The position numbers were made by a program, and so were the translations under genes. DNA of 39,341 bases from an uncultured Alphaproteobacteria bacterium. GTDB lineage: Bacteria > Pseudomonadota > Alphaproteobacteria > CAAHEQ01 > UBA3637. Below are positions 16,915 through 24,947 of this stretch, one piece after another. The stretch covers positions 1 through 39,341 of the forward strand of contig CALXXA010000038.1 in assembly GCA_944392585.1 (NCBI GenBank), read 5' to 3'. The stretch's first letter is position 1. Each line of letters starts with the position of its first letter. Under the pieces are notes generated by a model that searched no databases, had not been told where the DNA came from, and saw only the letters and a program-made list of their open reading frames with translations.

Positions 16915-19383
16915 ATGAAATTAGTTATCGTAGAATCTCCCGCAAAAGCAAAAACTATTAACAAGTATTTAGGTTCAGAGTACATGGTTATAGCTAGTTT
17001 TGGCCATATCCGTGATTTATCGGCCAAAGATGGATCTGTACAACCGGATAAAGATTTTGAAATGTCTTGGAACGTAGATGCGAAAGGAGAAAAACATTTA
17101 AAAGATATTATAACTGCCTTGTCAAAAGCCGATGAAGTCTATTTAGCTTCAGATCCAGACAGAGAAGGAGAGGCTATCGCATGGCATATTGTACAAGAAT
17201 TAACTCGTCGTAAGAAACTTAAAGTCCCTGTCAAACGAGTTGTTTTCAATGAAATAACAAAATCCGCAGTAACAGAAGCAATTAAAAAACCTCGCGAAAT
17301 TGACATGAATCTCGTGAATGCGTACTTAGCACGCAGAGCCCTTGATTATTTAGTCGGATTTACTTTATCACCTGTTTTATGGCGTAAACTTCCCGGAAGT
17401 AAATCAGCAGGACGTGTCCAATCTGTTGCATTACGATTGGTTTGTGATAGGGAAAAAGAAATTGAATCTTTTAAAGCTCAAGAATATTGGACAATTTCAG
17501 CAATATTAAAAACTCAGGATGAGTCCGAATTTAAAGCAACTTTGACACAAATAGATGGGAAAAAATTAAATAAGTTTGATATTTCAAATGAAACGAATGC
17601 AATAGCTGTAAAATCACGTGTGCAGAATGCTTTGTATTCCGTTGGCAATATTGAAAAAAAGCAAGTTAAACGTCATCCTGCTCCGGCTTTTACAACATCT
17701 ACTTTGCAACAAGAAGCTTCCCGTAAATTAGGATTTTCCGCGAAAAAAACCATGAAAACAGCTCAAGAACTCTATGAAGGCGTTGATATCGGGGGAGAAA
17801 CAACGGGATTAATCACATATATGCGTACGGATGGAGTCGCTTTAGCTGAAGAAGCTATTACAGCTATTCGTTCTTTCATTGAAAAAGAATACGGAAAACC
17901 TTACTTACCTGCACAGGCTCGCTACTATAAAAATAAAGTAAAAAATGCTCAGGAAGCTCATGAAGCAATTCGACCAACAAATATAATTCGGACGCCAGAA
18001 AAAATGGCTCCTTTCTTAAGTGCGGATCATTTGAAACTTTATGAGTTAATTTGGAAAAGAACTCTGGCGTGTCAGATGGAAAGTGCTTTGCTAGATAAAG
18101 TTTCGGTAAATATCCCTTCTCAAGATGCTTCTCTGCTGTTGCATGCTTCCGGGCAAACTATTGCTTTCCCCGGATTTATTAAAGTTTATAAAGAAGGCTT
18201 AGATGATGATAAAGAGGAAGATACCTCTATACTGCCGAATATGACCCCCCAAGAGAATCTTTCTTTGAAGAATGTTTTAGCTGATCAACATTTTACAGAA
18301 CCGCCTCCTAGATACTCGGAAGCTAGTTTAGTGAAAAAAATGGAAGAACTTGGAATCGGAAGACCTTCCACATACGCTTCAATTTTATCCGTTTTGCAGG
18401 AACGTAATTATGTAAAATTGGTAAAAAAACGTTTCGTCCCGGAAGACAGAGGTCGTGTTGTGACAGCGTTTCTGGAAAACTTTTTTAATACATACATACA
18501 ATATGATTTTACAGCTCATTTAGAAAATCAATTGGATGATATTACTTCTGGGACAGAACAATGGAAAACAGTACTGGCAGAATTTTGGAAAGGGTTTAAC
18601 GATACCGTTCAAAAAGTTTCTCCTTGTCGAACAACTGACGTCTTAGAAAAAGTTGATGCGGCTATGGAACAACATTTATTTCCGACTCCGGAAAGCCGCG
18701 TTTGTCCAGAGTGCCATACAGGGACACTTTCTTTAAAAGTGGGTCGTTTCGGAGCCTTTATAGGATGTTCTCATTATCCCGACTGTAAATACACTCGACA
18801 ATTTTCTAAAATTTCAGAAGAGGAAGATGAATCTCCTTTGGAAAAAGAACCCTCGGAAATTCGAGCTTTTGAACAAGATATTTCCGGAAATGTAATAGCA
18901 GTCAAAAAAGGTCCTTATGGATGGTATGTTCAATCGGGAGATGGTAAAAATGCTAAACGAGTCTCTATTCCTAAAACAATAGATCCTCAAACAATTACTC
19001 AAGAACAAGCAATCAGTTTGCTGGCTTTACCAAGAGTCTTGGGAACAGATCCCCAGACAGGAGAACCTATAGAGGCTTCTATGGGTCGTTTCGGACCTTA
19101 TTTGAAAAAAGGAAACATTTTCCAATCTCTCCCTTCTTTGGAAGATGTATTAACAATCAATCTGAAACAAGCTATGGAATTGTTATCCAAAGGGAAATTA
19201 TCCGATTCTCTGGTCTTAGGGGAATTTAAGAATGAAAAAATCAGCTATTTAACTGGTCGTTTCGGTCCTTATTTAAAATGGGGTAAAAAAAACATAGCAC
19301 TACCAAAAGCTTTTAAAGAAAACAAGGAGAAACCAACATTGGATGAAGCTATAAAAATTGTTCAAGAAACATTAAAAAAATAA
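16915..19383 (+). CDS. topA: DNA topoisomerase I
   Basis: Type IA topoisomerase that relaxes negative supercoils. Its 822 residues hold the Toprim domain (VIVESPAKAKTI at the start, SDPDREGEAIAWH near residue 80) and the active-site Tyr 302 in TTGLITYMRTDG. KNAQEAHEAIRPT and GIGRPSTYASI follow. The C-terminal part has one four-Cys zinc finger (CPECHTG, CSHYPDCKY) near residues 600-625, and then GRFGPYLK-type repeats as in alphaproteobacterial TopA. It directly follows dprA, the usual dprA-topA pairing. Confidence 0.98.
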   Translation: MKLVIVESPAKAKTINKYLGSEYMVIASFGHIRDLSAKDGSVQPDKDFEMSWNVDAKGEKHLKDIITALSKADEVYLASDPDREGEAIAWHIVQELTRRKKLKVPVKRVVFNEITKSAVTEAIKKPREIDMNLVNAYLARRALDYLVGFTLSPVLWRKLPGSKSAGRVQSVALRLVCDREKEIESFKAQEYWTISAILKTQDESEFKATLTQIDGKKLNKFDISNETNAIAVKSRVQNALYSVGNIEKKQVKRHPAPAFTTSTLQQEASRKLGFSAKKTMKTAQELYEGVDIGGETTGLITYMRTDGVALAEEAITAIRSFIEKEYGKPYLPAQARYYKNKVKNAQEAHEAIRPTNIIRTPEKMAPFLSADHLKLYELIWKRTLACQMESALLDKVSVNIPSQDASLLLHASGQTIAFPGFIKVYKEGLDDDKEEDTSILPNMTPQENLSLKNVLADQHFTEPPPRYSEASLVKKMEELGIGRPSTYASILSVLQERNYVKLVKKRFVPEDRGRVVTAFLENFFNTYIQYDFTAHLENQLDDITSGTEQWKTVLAEFWKGFNDTVQKVSPCRTTDVLEKVDAAMEQHLFPTPESRVCPECHTGTLSLKVGRFGAFIGCSHYPDCKYTRQFSKISEEEDESPLEKEPSEIRAFEQDISGNVIAVKKGPYGWYVQSGDGKNAKRVSIPKTIDPQTITQEQAISLLALPRVLGTDPQTGEPIEASMGRFGPYLKKGNIFQSLPSLEDVLTINLKQAMELLSKGKLSDSLVLGEFKNEKISYLTGRFGPYLKWGKKNIALPKAFKENKEKPTLDEAIKIVQETLKK

Positions 19384-19420
19384 AATAATTTTCATTTTTT
19401 TCTAGCCAAAAAGAAAAAAA

Positions 19421-19436
19421 ACAGGTATAACCCTGT
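19421..19436. other. Small inverted repeat between topA and pfkA
   Basis: ACAGG, 6-base loop, CCTGT. On the minus strand it is followed by a T-rich run, so it resembles a minus-strand terminator, yet both neighbours are on the plus strand. The stem is too short to be sure of. Confidence 0.25.
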
Positions 19437-19465
19437 CATTTACTTAATTAGTTAAAGAGGGAAAA

Positions 19466-20560
19466 ATGTCAAACAAAAAAAGAATAGGAGTCTTAACAAG
19501 CGGCGGAGATTGTTCAGGATTAAATACTGCCATTCAAGCAGTCGTTTGTTCCGCCTTAAATCGTGGGTGGGATGTTTTCGGTATTTATAACGCAGCAGAC
19601 GGATTATTTTCTCGTCCAATGCATTATAAACAGTTTACTTATACAGATTTTGATTTCCCATATGCTCGATTAGGCGGAACAATGTTAGGAACCAATAATT
19701 CTGGAAACCCTAATCAACAAATAGCTTCCGACGGATCAATTGAAGAATTGACTGACGAACAATTAATAAAAAGATTCCATGATGGTATCAAAGAGCTTAA
19801 TTTAGATGCCTTGATTGTCATTGGAGGAGATGGGTCTATGGCTATTGTCAGTAAGTTTTGTCATCAAGCCGGTATTGGTATGATTGGAATTCCTAAGACA
19901 ATAGATAATGATGCTCCGGCGACGGAAAAAGCAATTGGCTTCGCAACTGCTCGTGATATTGTAATGGAAGCATTGGACCGATTAGATACAACGGCTACTT
20001 CTCATCAACGTGTTATGATTATTGAAGTCATGGGACGTGGAGCAGGGCATTTAGCTTTAGAAGGAGCTATCGCAGGAATGGCCGATATTTGTTTAATACC
20101 AGAAATTCCATATACTTATGAAAATGTCCTTAAAAAATTAAGAGAAGTGCGTGCTAGTGGTCGATCTCATTCTTTAATGGTTGTAGCAGAAGGAATAAAA
20201 ACTCCTGAGGGAAAGCATTCTTACGCAACAAACGGAAGAACTTTTACAGGAATCGCACATTATTTCGCTGATCGCCTTAGTCAAGAACCCGATAAATTCA
20301 ATGTACGCGCAAATATTCTAGGACATGTTCAAAGAGGCGGAAGTCCAACTGCTCAAGATCGTCTTCTTGCTTCTGCCTTCGCTGTTCATGCTATTGATTT
20401 ACTTGCAAAAGGAATGACTAATAGAATGGTCGTTTATCAAAAAGGAGATATCACCGATATAGATTTAAAAGAAATGCTTAGAATTGCCCATACTCCCGTC
20501 AATCCAAATGGAACAATGGTCCATGTCGCAAGAGGGCTCGGGATGTATGTCGGTGAATAA
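19466..20560 (+). CDS. pfkA: 6-phosphofructokinase
   Basis: Phosphorylates fructose 6-phosphate in glycolysis. The 364 residues include GVLTSGGDCSGLNTAIQ at the start, GGDGSM near residue 118, GIPKTIDNDAPATE near residue 143 with the catalytic Asp, IEVMGRGAGHLAL near residue 190 and GHVQRGGSPTAQDR near residue 287. At the two donor-selecting positions of E. coli numbering it has Gly (GGDGS, position 104) and Lys (PKTIDND, position 124). Pyrophosphate enzymes have Asp and Lys, and E. coli PfkA has Gly and Gly; the Gly-Lys form is known in ATP-using enzymes such as trypanosome PFK. ATP is the likely donor. The DUF465 gene follows in the same direction. Confidence 0.94.
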   Translation: MSNKKRIGVLTSGGDCSGLNTAIQAVVCSALNRGWDVFGIYNAADGLFSRPMHYKQFTYTDFDFPYARLGGTMLGTNNSGNPNQQIASDGSIEELTDEQLIKRFHDGIKELNLDALIVIGGDGSMAIVSKFCHQAGIGMIGIPKTIDNDAPATEKAIGFATARDIVMEALDRLDTTATSHQRVMIIEVMGRGAGHLALEGAIAGMADICLIPEIPYTYENVLKKLREVRASGRSHSLMVVAEGIKTPEGKHSYATNGRTFTGIAHYFADRLSQEPDKFNVRANILGHVQRGGSPTAQDRLLASAFAVHAIDLLAKGMTNRMVVYQKGDITDIDLKEMLRIAHTPVNPNGTMVHVARGLGMYVGE

Positions 20561-20630
20561 TTTCACATATTGCAATTTCTTTTTTTATTACTTATACTAA
20601 TAAAGTAATAACAAAAAAGGAGTCCTAATT

Positions 20631-20810
20631 ATGAATACAGAAAAAATGGAAAAACACTTGATTGCTTTAAAAGAAAAACACAAAGCTCTTGAAACGAGAA
20701 TAGAAGAAGAAAATGCTCGACCGGCTCCGAATGATGCAATCATCCAAGAATTAAAAAAACAAAAATTAAAAATTAAAGAAGAAATTTACGAAATCGAATC
20801 AAAAAAATAA
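20631..20810 (+). CDS. DUF465 (YdcH-like) small coiled-coil protein
   Basis: A 59-residue, highly charged, alpha-helical protein. It begins MNTEKMEKHLIALKEKH, has ETRIEEENARPAPND in the middle turn, and ends with LKKQKLKIKEEIYEIE. This is the two-helix hairpin of DUF465, common in alphaproteobacteria and of unknown function. AAAAAGGAG lies 7 bases before the ATG. It may be co-transcribed with pfkA, 70 bases upstream, and a strong terminator follows at once. Confidence 0.85.
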   Translation: MNTEKMEKHLIALKEKHKALETRIEEENARPAPNDAIIQELKKQKLKIKEEIYEIESKK

Positions 20811-20849
20811 AAAAAAAAGAGAGAGTTCCTTTTAAGAACTCTCTTTTTT
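20811..20849. terminator. Bidirectional rho-independent terminator
   Basis: A perfect 9-base stem, AGAGAGTTC with GAACTCTCT, and a 7-base loop (arms 20820-20828 and 20836-20844). It has an A run on the left and a T run on the right, so it can end transcription of pfkA/DUF465 on the plus strand and of the 20864-21640 gene on the minus strand. Confidence 0.9.
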
Positions 20850-20863
20850 ATGAGTATACAAAA

Positions 20864-21640
20864 TTATATCGTAAAAATAAACGGAACAATTTCAGTTGTT
20901 TGTAATAAAACAAGCGTTTTTTGACTGTTTCTATCTATACAACAAATACTATTTCTCCCTTCCTGGTATGTACTAAAATAAAAAACGTCTTTTTCTTTTG
21001 AATATGCTAAAGAATTTAAATTCGGAACAGGAAACGAAGCTATTTCTTTTTTATTTTGAACAGAAACAATCCTTAAGGTTTCTGGGTTCCAACAAGCAAC
21101 TTCTGTCTGAGATGAAGATAATGTAAAGTCTGTTATATTTTCAGCGATAATTTCTAGTTTCCCTGATAAATCAGATTTTACAAGCTGTTTAGAAGTATTA
21201 ATAAAGAAAATCGAATCGGAAGAACGTTCCCAATTCGGACGTCTCATTAAAGATTTTAATTCCAATATAGGTTTCCAATTTTTCCTATGTTTTTGATAAA
21301 CAGTTAACAATCCAAAAGAATTCGGTGTTAATAAATCTGCACGGACAAGGACAAACAAAGAATTATTTTTGTTAAAAGAAGGATAATACCCATACCCAAA
21401 AATAGTTGCCGTCTCATAAAACTCTGTTTCAAAATCTACCGAAGAAGAGCGTATATGCGTCTTTTCTCCATCGAATTGAACTCCTGCCAGAGGGTGTCGA
21501 AAATCTACCGATAAATTTGCAAATGAATCTACTTTTTTTACACGTAAAAGACGACCATCTTTCATCAAAGTGAATAATACATCCATCTGATCAATAAAAA
21601 AAAGAAGATATGGTGTTAAAATAATGTTACTCATTTGCAT
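20864..21640 (-). CDS. Unknown protein, possible beta-propeller fold
   Basis: A 258-residue protein without signal peptide or recognised motif. It has repeated short strands ending in patterns such as DSIFFINTSKQLVKSD, TEVACWNPETLRIVS and DVFYFSTYQEGRNSICCID, spaced about 40 residues apart. This is reminiscent of TolB-type or WD-like beta-propeller repeats; that is only pattern resemblance. ATGs at 21640 and 21634 are both possible, and neither has a strong ribosome site. The gene is alone on its strand, between pfkA/DUF465 and the MoxR operon. Confidence 0.55.
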   Translation of the reverse strand: MQMSNIILTPYLLFFIDQMDVLFTLMKDGRLLRVKKVDSFANLSVDFRHPLAGVQFDGEKTHIRSSSVDFETEFYETATIFGYGYYPSFNKNNSLFVLVRADLLTPNSFGLLTVYQKHRKNWKPILELKSLMRRPNWERSSDSIFFINTSKQLVKSDLSGKLEIIAENITDFTLSSSQTEVACWNPETLRIVSVQNKKEIASFPVPNLNSLAYSKEKDVFYFSTYQEGRNSICCIDRNSQKTLVLLQTTEIVPFIFTI

Positions 21641-21705
21641 TCTTATTTTTTTTATTCTATATTAATAAAAAAAAATGTATAGTCTTTTTATGAAGGGGAA
21701 ATCAA

Positions 21706-22668
21706 ATGTCAGAAGCGCAAGAAAGTTTTACAAATTTAAGAAATTATTTAAATGATGAGATTATCGGGCAAGAAGGGTTAATAGATAGAATGTTAATTAC
21801 CTTGTTAGCAAATGGACATCTTATTGTTCAAGGGGCTCCAGGATTAGCAAAAACAAAAGCCATTAAAAAACTTGCCTCGGCAATAGAGTGTGATTCGCAT
21901 CGTATCCAATTTACCCCGGATTTATTACCAGCAGATATTACCGGATCAGATATATATAGACCCGAATCCGGGATGTTTGTTTTCCAAAAAGGACCTATTT
22001 TTCATAATCTGATTCTAGCTGATGAAATCAATCGAGCCCCGGCAAAGGTCCAATCAGCTCTATTGGAAGGAATGGCAGAACGTCAAGTAACCGTCGGCGC
22101 AACAACATATATGTTACCTGAATTGTTTATGGTTATGGCGACACAGAACCCAATAGAACATGAAGGAACTTATGCTCTGCCTGAGGCTCAATTAGATCGT
22201 TTCTTAATGTTTGTTACGATTAACCATCCTGATATTGAATCCGAACGAAAAATCTTACGTTTGATTCGAGATGAAGCACGGAAGGGGAATCGTCAAATTT
22301 CAGAAAAAATGACTCAAAATCAAGTTCGACAAGCAAAAGAAGAAGTTCAATCAGTTCACTTATCTCCTGAACTAGAAGAATACATCGTCCAGTTTGTTAT
22401 GGCGACCAGAAATCCAGGAGCGTATAGCGAAAAATTAAAAAAATTTGTTGAATATGGAGCAAGCCCTCGTGGAACATTGTCATTAGATATATGTTCCAGA
22501 GCATGTGCATGGTTACGAGGGAAAGATTATGTTACTCCCGAACACATTCATACCATTATTCATGACGTCTTAAGACACCGCGTTATCTTAACATATGAAG
22601 CGGAAGCTCAGGGAATTACTCCGGATATGTTTATAGACATGTTGTTGCAAGAAGTTCCTTTGCCATAG
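21706..22668 (+). CDS. MoxR-family AAA+ ATPase
   Basis: A 320-residue AAA+ chaperone-like ATPase. Walker A is GAPGLAKT near residue 44, Walker B is LILADEINRAPAK near residue 103, sensor 1 lies in ATQNPIEHEGTYALPEAQLDRF near residue 143 (shown as ATQNPIEHEG then LPEAQLDRF), and sensor 2 in GASPRGTLSLD near residue 254. MoxR proteins help mature metal- or vWA-containing partners. It starts a four-gene unit with DUF58, DUF4381 and a TerB-like gene, with GAAGGGG upstream of the ATG. Confidence 0.95.
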   Translation: MSEAQESFTNLRNYLNDEIIGQEGLIDRMLITLLANGHLIVQGAPGLAKTKAIKKLASAIECDSHRIQFTPDLLPADITGSDIYRPESGMFVFQKGPIFHNLILADEINRAPAKVQSALLEGMAERQVTVGATTYMLPELFMVMATQNPIEHEGTYALPEAQLDRFLMFVTINHPDIESERKILRLIRDEARKGNRQISEKMTQNQVRQAKEEVQSVHLSPELEEYIVQFVMATRNPGAYSEKLKKFVEYGASPRGTLSLDICSRACAWLRGKDYVTPEHIHTIIHDVLRHRVILTYEAEAQGITPDMFIDMLLQEVPLP

Positions 22669-22678
22669 AGAGAATTCA

Positions 22679-23608
22679 ATGCTCCTGAAAAATGAAGAGG
22701 CTATTTCGGCAAGTTTGGAAAGCTTGATTAGAGACAAATATCAGGTTTATAAGTTATTTGTTTCTAATCATAAGAAAACATCTCGGACAACAAACGGAAA
22801 TTATCGCTCGGTTTTTAAAGGCAGAGGAATGGATTTTGATGAAGTTCGCGAGTATAAAGAAGGAGACGATGTTCGTTTGGTAGACTGGCGAGTAACAGCG
22901 CGCCAAGGATCAACTTTCACGAAAGTATATAGGGAAGAAAAAGAACGACATGTTTATTTTATGTTAGATTTACGTTCTTCCATGCGCTTTGCAACAAAAC
23001 AAGCTTTTAAGTCTGTTATAGCGGCTCATATCACGGCTTTGTTAGCATGGTCTTTTGAAGACAAAGGAGATAAAATAGGCGGATTACTTTTATCCGATAA
23101 AGAAATGCAGTCTTTTAGACCTTCAGGATTACAACGTTCTTTAATGCGCTTCTTTAATGAAATCAGTTTAAAAACATCAGAAAAAAATGTATTAAAACCT
23201 ATAGAACAAGAAATTTCTCTGCAAGCTGCTTGTTGGAAATTGCGCCATTTTTGTAAAAGCGGAAATATTGTCTTTTTTATTAGCGACTTTTCTGATTTAA
23301 CAGAAGACACATTAAAGTGTTTTGCTTCTTTCGCAAAGTCAAATGAAGTTATTCTTATTAATGTTTATGATGAATTAGAAGGAACTTGCCCGCCTCCGAA
23401 TATCTATTCGGTTACAAACGGAGATGAAACTCTTGCTTTAAATATGCGTAGTCAACAACTTCAAAAAGCTTATGTTAATTACTTTAAAAAACGGTATGAT
23501 ACTTTAAAGGATTTTTCAACTCGGTATGGAATTCACTATATTCCCGTTTCAACGGCTATGAACTATATTGATGTCGTCGCAAATGCTTTACGGAGGAAAT
23601 CAAAATGA
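22679..23608 (+). CDS. DUF58 domain protein
   Basis: A 309-residue cytosolic protein. The DUF58 signature is clear near residues 46-75: GRGMDFDEVREYKEGDDV followed by RLVDWRVTAR. It is followed by a vWA-like stretch (YFMLDLRSSMRF near residue 97, and FFISDFSD near residue 197). DUF58 proteins almost always pair with MoxR ATPases, as here, and their task is poorly known. It begins 10 bases after moxR and overlaps the DUF4381 gene by 4 bases. Confidence 0.93.
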   Translation: MLLKNEEAISASLESLIRDKYQVYKLFVSNHKKTSRTTNGNYRSVFKGRGMDFDEVREYKEGDDVRLVDWRVTARQGSTFTKVYREEKERHVYFMLDLRSSMRFATKQAFKSVIAAHITALLAWSFEDKGDKIGGLLLSDKEMQSFRPSGLQRSLMRFFNEISLKTSEKNVLKPIEQEISLQAACWKLRHFCKSGNIVFFISDFSDLTEDTLKCFASFAKSNEVILINVYDELEGTCPPPNIYSVTNGDETLALNMRSQQLQKAYVNYFKKRYDTLKDFSTRYGIHYIPVSTAMNYIDVVANALRRKSK

Positions 23609-24057
23609 ATTTGGATCTATCCGAATTAAAAGATATTCACCTTCCTGTTAAACCAGATTTATGGCCTCTGTCTTGGGGATGGTGGCTTTTAATTTGGATT
23701 TTTTTTATTTTAATCGTTTCATTAATATACCTTGTTTATTGGTATCTTAACCGTCCAAGAACTTATGCTTTACATGAATTAAAACGAATAAGTAACTTAG
23801 ATGGAAAGATTTTTTTAAAAGAAATAAATTCACTTTTAAAACGTCTTGTTATTTATAAATTTGGATCAACCACCGGAGCTTCTTTATATGGAGATAACTG
23901 GATTTCTTTCCTTAACCAAACAAAAAATGTTTGTTTCTCGAAAGAATACGAAAATCTTTTGGAAAAAAGTATGTATGCTTCTCAAGAAGTTTTAACTCCT
24001 GAAGATAAAAAACTCATATTAGAAAATTCAAAAAAATGGATTAAATTTAATTTATAG
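23605..24057 (+). CDS. DUF4381 family membrane protein
   Basis: A 150-residue protein with an N-terminal periplasmic Pro/Trp-rich stretch (LPVKPDLWPLSWGWWLL), one membrane helix near residues 24-46, and a cytosolic helical tail with YALHELKRI, LKRLVIYKFG and GDNWISFLN, the pattern of DUF4381. It overlaps the DUF58 stop by 4 bases. In other MoxR operons this gene leads into vWA-domain BatA/BatB genes, which are missing here. Confidence 0.85.
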   Translation: MNLDLSELKDIHLPVKPDLWPLSWGWWLLIWIFFILIVSLIYLVYWYLNRPRTYALHELKRISNLDGKIFLKEINSLLKRLVIYKFGSTTGASLYGDNWISFLNQTKNVCFSKEYENLLEKSMYASQEVLTPEDKKLILENSKKWIKFNL

Positions 24058-24067
24058 GAGGCGAATT

Positions 24068-24877
24068 ATGGAAAATGCCACTTCTTTACTAGAAGCGATT
24101 GCTCATTTAACAGGAGAAAATTTAACTTTATTAGAAAAAAATCGTTCCCAGCCCATTAAAAACCCTGAAGTAAGAAAACATCTTCAAAGTAAAAACATTT
24201 TAGCCTCCGGAATTTCTATTTTGGTTGAAGTAGATTATACTTCTCTGTCAGGGAAATCTCAACTTCGTGATATTATTATTCGACGTGTTATCAAAAGCGG
24301 AAAAGATTTTTTTATAGATGCGTTTTGTTTGGCTATTCAAGCTCCGCGGCTCATTAAAATAGATTCTATCAAAAGAATTAAAAACAAAAAAACAAACCAA
24401 GAATATATGTCTCCGAAAGCTTTTTTTGAGGAGGTTTTAGGTATAGAATTCAATAAGGATCAAACTTTGAATAACATTCACTCTTCTTTGCAAACGGCAC
24501 CTCAAGGAGAATTAAAAACCGCTATTAATAGATCTCGCAGCGAGATTACAGCCTTGATGTTTATATCTGGAATTGATGGAAGCAGGGAACATGCTGAATT
24601 TGAACAAATTGCTCAATACGTTCACCGTCGATGTCCGGACTTGGTTTTTAAAGATGAGGATTTATATAGATATCTAAATATACTTTATCCAGATCGAGAA
24701 AGCTTTTATCAATCTATGGAATCTATTTTGAGAAAAGATGCTTGGATTATTAAGCTTTTTTTGGAACATATGATACACTTAATTACAAGCGATGGGAAAA
24801 TTGATACAAAAGAACGAGTCTTTTTAGCTGAAATTATAACTATTTTGAAAAATGAAGGTTTTATTATTAACTTTTAG
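24068..24877 (+). CDS. Putative TerB-like domain protein
   Basis: A 269-residue cytosolic protein. Residues 45-105 (VDYTSLSGKSQLRDIIIRR then IDAFCLAIQAPRLIKIDSIK) resemble a WYL-like small beta domain. The C-terminal half is helical and contains MFISGIDGSREHAEFEQIA and HLITSDGKIDTKERVFLAEI, which look like acidic metal-binding loops of TerB domains. TerB often accompanies tellurite-resistance and vWA modules. Both domain calls come from pattern only. It is the last gene of the MoxR unit, 10 bases after DUF4381, with AGGAGG upstream of its ATG. Confidence 0.6.
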   Translation: MENATSLLEAIAHLTGENLTLLEKNRSQPIKNPEVRKHLQSKNILASGISILVEVDYTSLSGKSQLRDIIIRRVIKSGKDFFIDAFCLAIQAPRLIKIDSIKRIKNKKTNQEYMSPKAFFEEVLGIEFNKDQTLNNIHSSLQTAPQGELKTAINRSRSEITALMFISGIDGSREHAEFEQIAQYVHRRCPDLVFKDEDLYRYLNILYPDRESFYQSMESILRKDAWIIKLFLEHMIHLITSDGKIDTKERVFLAEIITILKNEGFIINF

Positions 24878-24891
24878 TCTTTATAAATATC

Positions 24892-24920
24892 TTGCTTTTT
24901 AAATATAGTTCTCTTATAAT
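24892..24920 (+). promoter_or_regulatory. Sigma-70 promoter of gltX
   Basis: TTGCTT, 17 bases, then a perfect TATAAT, ending 27 bases before the gltX ATG. This is the best promoter match in the window. Confidence 0.7.
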
Positions 24921-24947
24921 AACGCGAAATTCCGACTGGAGAAAAAA

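Noticed and set aside
19421-19436. Terminator for topA
   Set aside because: The stem has only 5 pairs and the T run lies on the wrong strand for topA.
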